Shown piece after piece: positions 1 through 64,000 of a stretch of DNA of 64,000 nt. The stretch comes from Halocaridina rubra (lineage: Eukaryota > Arthropoda > Malacostraca > Decapoda > Atyidae): assembly GCA_037179515.1 (NCBI GenBank), contig JAXCGZ010005703.1:97501-161500 (forward strand), given 5' to 3'. The notes below the pieces were generated by a model. It was given only the letters and a program-made list of their open reading frames with translations. It was not told the DNA's origin and searched no databases. The stretch's first letter is position 1; every line of letters starts with the position of its first letter. Both the position numbers and the translations under genes were made by a program.

Positions 1-206
1 TGTTGCTGTTCTTGTTGTTTTGTTGTTGCTTCTAATTGTAGTAGATTTATTATAAGTAGTGCAACTCATGTTTTTAACGCCAATTATTATTAAATTTTCC
101 AATCGATTTACCCTCTCCAAGTCTTTGTACTTTCATTACCTATTTATGTATCTACTTACCAATAATTAACAAGTATCAGCATGTAATATAGTGCTCACTA
201 ATATTT

Positions 207-332
<126 letters not shown>

Positions 333-333
333 G

Positions 334-3654
<3,321 letters not shown>

Positions 3655-3760
3655 TGAGATTTTAAGATGAATAATTATTAAACTTTTTGGTTCTCACATA
3701 TGAAGGGAGTTTTTTGTTATGAATATAAAAATATACCTGATAGACCAATACCACTCTATT

Positions 3761-3900
3761 TTTTTTTTAAATGTGACACTGGAGCAGGCAAAAAAAAATT
3801 GCCCTCATCGAACCTGGGCACAAAAAACAAATAAGAAAATGAGAAACAGAGGTGGTGCATTGTGACCTGTCAGATGTAAAGGAGTAATAATAGATTTGTA
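3761..3900 (-). mobile_element. SINE-like interspersed repeat, minus orientation
   Basis: Shares a diagnostic core (GTGACAC...CCTGTCAGATGTAAAGG) with the element inserted at 19817-20013 and with the arms of the foldback elements further on. A T-run at its left edge becomes an A-rich 3' tail on the minus strand, which suggests retrotransposition. Confidence 0.55.
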
Positions 3901-6900
3901 AACTAAATACGCCAAAATAAGTTTGGTGTATTTCTTTGGATAATACAAAAGTTGGATAACCTACAACTGCTTAACAGTTCTATCCTAAAAGTCATTTTCT
4001 AGGCTTATATAATAGCAGGTATGAGAATATTATTCGTATTGTATGCATACGTCTGTAGGTATACAAAAAGAACCGCAATTGAAGGAAGACTTGACATTGA
4101 GCTGTTGTGACTAATCTCCAGGATAAACATATTAGTACATGTTTTTATATTTTTCACTGTAAATACCAGCACATGCTGTGGTTCAGGGATTAACTACTTA
4201 TTTCTTAGCCTTTGCGGATGATTTCTATGATGTTCACCGTTAAATGGCGTATTTTGTCGTTCAAAAATACTTATGCTGTACTTCTTTTATGTTAGGAGTT
4301 GAGGATACACATAGTTTATTGTAATTTTTATTAATTTAGTGTAATTGTAACATCTATGAGTTTGTCACTAATATCCCAGCTTTTTCATGTGAATTTTAAC
4401 TTTCACCATCACTCGCTTAATTTAGTTTTAAATTCATAAATTCATCCATCTTTAATGATAGTATCATATGAAGTTTATTTCCCTGGCGTATAAAGAGCAA
4501 TTTGTTTCGAACTTTACCTTTCCAGACCAACTTCTGTAGAAAATAGGTTAATTTCCCAATGGACTTTCATTTCATTTTAAGCTCTCCTTTATCACCTTCA
4601 TCAAGGAAACTTTCTAGAAACTTTCATTACTCATTCTTAAAACAATTAAATTTAATGTTCAATAACAATTCAGTGAGTAATAATATATCAATAATGTTAT
4701 CTAGCTTTCATGATTAAACCCATACAAAATGAAATTGAAGGTCCATCCGCTTCTGTCAGTCTCATTATTACAACTTAATGCGCTCTTCCTTATTCAGGTA
4801 CAATTATATAATATTAATATAAATGGTTATCTGCATGAATATAAAATTATATCTTCTTACATATAAAAACCTCAGTACCCTTTTTGAGGGGATGGCTGAG
4901 CCAAAGTATGCATCGCTTCACCAGAAGGCCTTCCCTTTTCAACTTGGATTCATTCAGTGCTAACACATCCACCTTTCTACTTAGCAACATACTAATAATA
5001 CCCTCCCGTTTGCTCTCGTTTGTTACTCAATCACTCAACTTCAAAATGTCAGTTACTAAGGACCTGGTTGGACTTTTCCGAACAGACCACCATCATCTGC
5101 ATTTACTCTTTGCAGGAGGAAAATAAGATATGACTCCCAGTCATTTCTTATTCATTCAACACCTTTTACAGTGAGGTGTTATTCTCTTACCTTTGACAGA
5201 AACCACCCAACTTGCATAAAGCAATGAGTTTGGTTATAAATTTTGAGTTTTTTACTCATCAATAGTATCAGTGCTCATTGGCTACTCTGTGATTTTAATT
5301 GTTCTCAGGCCAGTAATTACTGCTGTGAAAATTCGAAATGACCGTTGGTAAGCAGCTCAACACTAATGCTTGATACTCACGTGAAGAGTTAGTTTTATCA
5401 TTTCTATTTTTGTAATATATGGTATTTCATTACAATAGACAATATATTATGAGTCAAGGTAGGTATTATCAGAACACGAGCATTAGGAAGAAAGACAGAG
5501 AAGGTGAAGGACTATTCCTATCTATATCTTTTGACAGAGTTGTCTGTCCAACCCAGTCCCATATGCTTGCAACACTCCTAAGCAAGGTTGCAAAGTTGGA
5601 AGTAAATGTCCTTTCATAGTCTTTCTCCAAAATATGCCAAATCAACATCATCCTTAGAGCCATCTTTATGCTTATTTCTTCACATGCCCAAATAGCCTTT
5701 TGCAAAACCAGGGCTGTTTGCATGGTGATTTAGAGTATATTCAAAAGACATAAATTTCTGTTAATAAGAAGTAATGCATTAAAAAGAATTATTATGGAAT
5801 AATCTTGCTGGAAAAATATCATCCTCAAAAGCACGTCTTCTGATAAATAAGTGCATAATTCAACTTGGCCACCATACATGAAGGATTACTTCTCTTGTAT
5901 ATTTATGTGTATGCAAAACTATAGATTCTAAATGCATTTGAAAATAGCAGAACTCAAACAGTGTGTCCATATTTTAAGTTTATTATGATGCTGCTCATAT
6001 GCAACTCCAACTCCCATTCCAGAATAAGACAAAGTTGATATCTTTGTAATGTAGACATACATGGACACCTCCCTCCGGGTAGAGATCATCCCCCTTTAAT
6101 GAACTCTGATCTAAAATTTCCTAGCTTAGTAGTAGATCCAGTCAAGGACTTGTCTCCTGGATAGCATGAATTATTCTCCTTTAAATTATGCATTTGTAAG
6201 GCACTGCAATTACTCATAGGTGTAGGTGGTATATAATCATGATACTTGACCCTCACCCTTTCGGAATCCAACCTATGTCAGAACTCGAATGGGCCCCAGG
6301 CCTGTTAATAATGCTATTAGCCACAAGAAGTAAAACAAATATACATCAACTAAGTATTTACAGCATACATAAGGCGTAGTAACATTATTATGACACATAC
6401 TGTATAATCTTCAGCATAATATGCCATGCGCCATTCACACAGCTGAAAACAAATTATGTTGAGGAAATCACCTAGATAAGAAAATCTTCAGGAAAAGAGC
6501 TAGGAGGTAAAGGTACTTAGAAATATAAACAGGACCGTATCAAAATCAATATGGCATTATGGTATATAGTGATAAATATAAATACTTTAAGGAACTAATT
6601 GCACTGAGAAATCTGATCACCAATAAATCCAGAGGGAAGAAAAAGGAAATACAGGTACAGTATCTGCTTTCTAAAGATAAACTCACAACAACCATGAATG
6701 AATTTTGAGAAAGTGTTGATAAGCAGTGCAAATGGCATCATTTTGAACACCTATGAAGTGCAGATGCAACTAAGAAATGTAAACAAATTCCCCAAAAACA
6801 GGCAATGTTTGTTCTAAAGCCAGTATCTTGAATGACAATATTAGATATCACTTGCAATTATACCAATCACACATCCAAACTTGAGTGGAAAAGAGGAATA

Positions 6901-9550
6901 TCATGATTCAAAACCACACTTCAAATAACCTTTCTAGTGTTAGTGCTATCCATAAAGCACCTAAGGCTTGTAAAGATTCCGGGAGAAAATTTGCAAATAT
7001 CAGTGGATACTAGTAAGATGACACGCAAAGGGTTTTTTTTTTCATTGTAACGAATACTGATAATATAGGAAAATAAAAGATACTATTGAGGCAGTAAGGC
7101 AAAAATGAATAACGGAAGATTGGCAGTGGCATTATCAGGTATCAGTACACTTGAACAAAGGAAAGCAGAAAAAGTATATTTACTGCCGGATATCCACTAT
7201 TTGATTATACCAATCATACTAAAGTAAATAAGTCACAAGTTTCACCACAAAACTTGTGGAGAGGTCTTACATAAAACCAGTTACCCAAGTAATCAATTCC
7301 TTTTCACCAAGAAGGAAAATTTGCCCACACAACTAGTGTTACTTAAGGGAAATCAATACAGAATTTACCCAAAACTATGAAATAACTAGGACAGCAATAA
7401 TATAGATTACTTGAATTTTAAAACTAAATTTGACTAACTGCACTGTAAGCAATGGTGTAACAACATTGACTATTGCCATACTCCCATTTTGTTCCAACAA
7501 AACTAGCCAAAAACTTCGTCATAACCACTTTTGTATACTAAGGATCACATCATAGGTATACAAACTATAATACATTCAAAAACCTCACTCAAATTGAGCA
7601 AAATATACACCAGTATTTATGTCTATAAACTGTGTTGACCATGGAAAGAATGATACCCCAAGTCCTTAATTATACCACCTACGTCACACTCACAAAAAAA
7701 GTACAAACTCCAAAAAGATGCCTGGCTGTGTCATACATTTAATTCTACTCTTTGTCATCTGTCTCACATGACAATATAGCAGCCTACTATCATGTCTCGG
7801 ATTACTAAGAGAATTTCCTTCATGTCATCTCGCATAAATTCTAAAGACCAACTTTGGACATACAATCAAAAATGCTAATATGGTTGACACGAATTGGACT
7901 AAAAAGTTCATGTAGATTAAATATATAAAATGAAGTTTGAGAAATACTCTTAACTATAAATTTGTAACCTACATAGCCAGCTTTCAAAATGTCAGGTTTT
8001 CAATGCATCAGTTTTGCAGAACCCCAAAAGCAAGAATAGCACATGATGTGTTGACAAGTTGTAAGGAGTTGGAACAAATGTCTAACATCTACAAATTCAC
8101 ATACTTCCTATGCTCAAGTAACATACAACAAGCCCTTGAATTTTACTATTAATGAGAAAACAAACAATGCTTGTAAAGAAAAGTTTTATATAAGAAACAT
8201 AGTATTATTTAAACAACTATCAACTGCATGGACACAAATATGCAATGAGTCAATCTCTTCCTGGTTAGAATAGGAAAGTAACCAAAAAAATGAAAAAATT
8301 GCATTTTATAAAAATACACAATATCTAATCAGTAGCTTTCCCGTCAGATATGTATTTGATCCCAAATATTTTTACCATACATATACAATGGCCGTTAACC
8401 CCCTTGTAAGGAGGGGGTGGCCTAGTCAAAACACACATATTATATACTTTCCCTAGTGAATCGTTTTGCCAAAAAAAAATCCATGAAAAAAAAAAATAAT
8501 CACTGATTCCTCATCTCAAAATATTCTATTAATTATAGGAATATTCAGTTCAAGCAAAGTTATGTCCAAGAGCTACTTATTCACTGAATAGCTCTTTTCT
8601 TACCCTTAAGCAGGAGTACTGTAAAGCGATAATAGGTAACATTATGAAATTGGAGTGGTGGACTAATACTGTATTTATGCAAATAAAAGATATCCTGTAT
8701 AAATAATGACAACTCAGCTTGAGAAATATATAAAAGAATGCATATTAAATCACTACACTCATTATCTGCTAAGTATTTAAGGTACATCTCAAAGTCAAGG
8801 AAATATAATATATAATTCTATATTTATGGGTCACTACTGCATATGTCAACAGCTTGAAATATTTCAATTTAGGAGAATTCAAGAAAATGAGTGATGTGTA
8901 ATTTAATATACATTCTTTTATTTACATTGCAAGCTGAGCTGTGTCATCATTAATACAGGACATCGTTTGCATACAAAAAGACAGTATTAGTTCACAGCTC
9001 CAAGTTCATCCTGCTACCTAGTATCACTTTACAAAACTCCTGCTTCTGGGGAAGAAATATTCACTTAATAACTTGTCGTCAGATATAATTGCTTGAACTG
9101 ACTAATCCCCTTACAGAATATATTGAGATGAGAAACCAGTTTAAGGTCGTTTTTTCTCAGAGAAGAGTTTTAAGGCAAAGTTGTTCCTGGAAGTTTATTA
9201 TTCATTTGTTATCACTTAATACATGATGAGGGTAAAATTGTAATGAAACAAAACCAATTGGAGACTACTGTATAACAGTAAAATAATAATATTTATGACT
9301 AGATTACAATGGCAGTTCTTGACCTGGCATTTAATATGTGCTCGACATAATACATCCTCATCAAGAAGTTGTTGATACATATTTACAACATCCATTCATA
9401 CATACTAAGTAAGTACTCACATAAAATTTTACAGCATTAGTATATATAATCTCCACCACGAATACTTGTTTTCACAGAAAACTCAGATTCAAACTAGAGA
9501 GTTGTGGAGCTCTAGTGTAAAAAAATAAAATAATATCTTAGGAAATATAA
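3901..9550. other. Gene-poor AT-rich intergenic DNA
   Basis: No reading frame here resembles a protein I recognise, except the endonuclease scrap at 4880-5090. Base composition is fairly uniform and microsatellites are absent, in sharp contrast with the intron to the right. The 3' UTRs of the two convergent genes probably reach into the flanks, but I cannot place their ends. Confidence 0.6.
4880..5090 (-). pseudogene. Decayed LINE endonuclease (EEP) N-terminal fragment
   Basis: The minus strand reads SKREGIISMLLSRKVDVLAL followed by NESKLKREG, the pattern around the catalytic Glu of RTE-type apurinic endonuclease domains (DVLAL-x-E-x-K). An in-frame TGA precedes it and the frame is lost after about 25 further codons. 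It is an old 5' fragment of a LINE, not a host gene. Confidence 0.5.
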
Positions 9551-9890
9551 TAGGGGGTCCTCGACTTACATCAGAGTTCCGTTCCTATAATGTGATATAC
9601 AGTAGCCCGAATTTCATTGGAAGTCGGAACACACCTAAATATGAACCTATGCTAATCCAGTAGTAAAGATTCTCTCTTTTCTATGCATATCACTATCTCT
9701 ACTTTAACTTCCATGGTGTTGGCTTTCCATTTCATTAAAGCATTGCCAACAGAGGAATCTGCTTTACGTTTGGGAGTCATAATATAGGCAAATAATTATA
9801 GGAAAAAAAAAAAAAAGCACAATTTATGGGAGATGTGTTGTAACCACGAAACATTGTAACTTGAGCAGAGGGTAAACCGAGGACCCCCTG
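9551..9890 (-). mobile_element. Tigger-derived MITE with remnant transposase start
   Basis: About 340 bp with inverted ends GGGGGTCCTCGACTTAC (left) and its counterpart ending CGAGGACCCCCTG (right), flanked by TA. On the minus strand from ATG 9780-9778 it reads MTPKRKADSSVGNAL then MKWKANTMEVKVEIVI, which resembles the N-terminal helix-turn-helix start of a pogo/Tigger transposase. The rest of the gene is deleted, so this is an internal-deletion derivative. It is a different Tigger lineage from the copies in the big intron. Confidence 0.75.
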
Positions 9891-11425
9891 TACATTTACA
9901 GCATTAATTTATAAAATCTATTAAATTTCTTTAAAAGGAATGATTTTGCTAAAATTAATGATATTCTTAAAATTTAATCATAAATACAGTTAAGAATGAC
10001 ATAAACATAATATATTACACAAATATATGTCCTCTGTAAACAACATAATACACTTTTCAGTAATAAAATAACACTTACTGAATTATCATGATCTCAATAA
10101 TTTATATTAATTTTTTTATTACCATTATACCATTTCTCGCCAAAGCCAGCTGATCAAAAAGGGAGGTAGCAGAACTTCATCATACCCTGAAGAACCTCAC
10201 TCTTCCAATCGGAAGATTTGCTTCAAAGCAAAATGTTTAGGGAGGAATGGAATGCCAGCCCTTTGCTCCCCCATTCATTTTACACAAATTCTATGTTAAA
10301 ACATATATATACCTTTTATTCATCTTAAAACTATGAACAACATCTGATAGGTTGTGATTGTATCCTCTTATGATCATCATGTGCACAATAGCAAAAATCC
10401 AAGCAAGCATGTACAACTGTGCCAAGATAGTTCCACATGTGTCATAACCTTATTTTTGCCTGTGTAGCCCACCCATTTATAACATGAGATTTCATTAAAC
10501 AGATAATTAGAACACTGGGCTGCATGTTATAACAGTACCTACACAAAATTTATACACAGACATAAATACATTAAAGTGCTCATTGAGAAGGTAAAAGTAC
10601 TTTCAAGCAATGGGATTTTATAATGATCAAATATACAAGAAAAGAATAGAATAGCTGCCCGACTCTGACCAAGATTAGAGCATAATACTACCTGAAATGC
10701 AACTAGACACCTAAAACTTGTTGTCAACTTAAAGTAGTCTGAATCTTAAGAAATCACACGTAGACTGCTATTTCATATTGTAGCATTAAAAAAAACTAGT
10801 ATATATTCAAAATTTAAGAACCAATAACTTATTTCCATTTCAGTAGCAAATGACAGCATCTACTTGATAGCAAAAAAGATAAATTAACTATGTAACTTTT
10901 TTTCTAGCATGAAAACAACTTGGAACTCATTAAAACGTGAAAGGCCAACTAGCAAACTCATTTTTTGCCTAATACTGTACATACCAAACATGTAGAAATC
11001 CTTATGCTAAGTACGTCAACCAATTAAATAATTACCCAATACGAAGTTTTAGCTATTAAACTTGACTAATAAAACATTTACTAAACAGAAAAAGTCATTT
11101 AACAATGCATTGTCATATAACTAAAAGACCGTAACAAATACAGTCTTCTCTTTGTAAAGGTAACGGTGAAAGTTGTTATAATATGTAAGTTTAACAAGGA
11201 AAACATTCTCATACATAACAAGAAAAAAGGGATTTCTGAATACTGTTTACAACCTTACAATCAATTTGTCATCAGTAAAACTTCACTGATGTTCACATGA
11301 AAAAGAGTTTTCTCATAAAACAATAATGTAGAGTAAAAAACTACAAAGCAATACTGCATATATAAATAGTTCTAATAAAATATAAAAACTATAAATGGAT
11401 ACAACGTCATACTCTATCAAAATAA

Positions 11426-63413
<51,988 letters not shown>

Positions 63414-64000
63414 CTGTAAAATTATAAAAAAAAGTTATCTGGTGCTAAAAATCTTACGTGAATCTAGATTGCTTTAAGTGTTAATTAGTTTTATTTATCT
63501 GTAGATACCTTAAGACATTTTTTTTTAAATATATCTTAAAGTATCTACAGAAAAATAAAAACTGATTAAGAGTTAAAACAAATTTGATTCACTTAAGACT
63601 TTTAGCACCTAATAATAGATTAAGGCAATCAAAGATGCACTGCTAATGTCATCACATGGCAAGTATCCATTTAGTACAGTACCTTACCCTCCAGTGCCAA
63701 ATTTTTGGCAAGAGCACTATGACACATAGTTTATCTCGATACAGATATCAAATTAGTATCCAAAAGTATTTCAATATTTAAGGGCAATTCCATTATTTTA
63801 CTGTTAACAAAATCGAAAACTATATATGGACAGTACCAGAAGATGAAATGTCAACTTAAGTTAAAGGAGTTTCTTTAAAAAAGAATACTAGGGATTGCTT
63901 TCATTCCTTTATAGCAATCTTGGACTAGGATTCTAGATTAATACAACTCATATTAAATGACCATCGCAACATATCCTTCTATTCCAGTTTTCTATAAATT
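63414..64000. other. Upstream intron or 5' region of the PNPLA8-like gene
   Basis: The polypyrimidine-AG at 63414-63422 shows that this is intron next to the exon. It contains the hairpin at 63441-63609. I cannot locate a promoter or 5' UTR exon. Confidence 0.55.
63441..63609. repeat. Long imperfect hairpin (foldback MITE candidate)
   Basis: The left arm GGTGCTAAAAATCTTACGTG...ATCTGTAGATAC pairs with the right arm GTATCTACAG...CACTTAAGACTTTTAGCACC over about 80 bp each, around a T-run near 63520. The outer 10 bp are perfect. No target duplication is evident, and it lies 28 bp from a splice acceptor. Confidence 0.8.

Noticed and set aside
5419..5723. Overlapping frames on both strands at 5419-5619 and 5469-5723
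   Set aside because: Neither resembles a known protein; no splice signals or homologous neighbours; probably chance.
6086..6271. Minus-strand 61-residue frame
   Set aside because: No recognisable family, and no support beyond being open.
7937..8152. Plus-strand 71-residue frame in intergenic DNA
   Set aside because: Composition like its surroundings and no recognisable domain.

Overview
The window is eukaryotic nuclear DNA, most likely from a decapod crustacean (shrimp, prawn or crab). The reasons are GT-AG introns, two animal lipid-metabolism genes, and an extreme load of AT, CT and TTA microsatellites with pogo/Tigger-type transposons, RTE-type and other LINEs and tRNA-like SINEs. The genus cannot be fixed from the sequence. 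Only two host genes are supported. They are convergent: the 3' end of an acid sphingomyelinase-like gene (SMPD1-like, + strand, last coding exons 334-518 and 3492-3654) and a nearly complete calcium-independent phospholipase A2-gamma-like gene (PNPLA8-like, - strand, nine coding exons between 63413 and 11426, joined here into a 552-residue product with the patatin Ser/Asp dyad).

Layout. 1-3654: end of the sphingomyelinase gene, with an antisense RTE-type LINE fragment and long microsatellites in its last intron. 3655-11425: quiet, AT-rich intergenic DNA holding one SINE-like copy, a decayed LINE endonuclease scrap and one small Tigger-derived MITE. 11426-11682: last PNPLA8 coding exon. 11683-57274: a 45.6 kb intron made almost wholly of nested mobile elements. 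57275-63413: the other eight PNPLA8 exons, with small introns except for one 2.8 kb intron holding a clean MITE insertion.

The giant intron holds several layers. Pogo/Tigger-like elements share CAG...CTG ends next to TA; one 3.05 kb copy (37339-40388) encodes a transposase in a single frame broken by only three stops. Their short derivatives carry either arrays of a 160-bp unit or a foldback core. A second family of TA-flanked elements carries 180-bp arrays. There are two long LINE copies (15257-19293 and 27023-29391). A head-to-head array of about 278-bp units, each with a tRNA-like pol III promoter (40740-43956), is split by a polyadenylated retrocopy with an 11-bp target duplication. A small hAT-like MITE with near-perfect 8-bp target duplications lies at 36112-36360.

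The two host genes are not an operon. Their products both act in lipid turnover (lysosomal or secreted sphingomyelin hydrolysis; mitochondrial or peroxisomal phospholipid hydrolysis), but nothing in the sequence links them functionally. The most interesting material is the transposon biology: satellites carried inside mobile elements, microsatellites abutting nearly every Tigger end, and several insertions that can be dated against empty-site paralogues in the same window.
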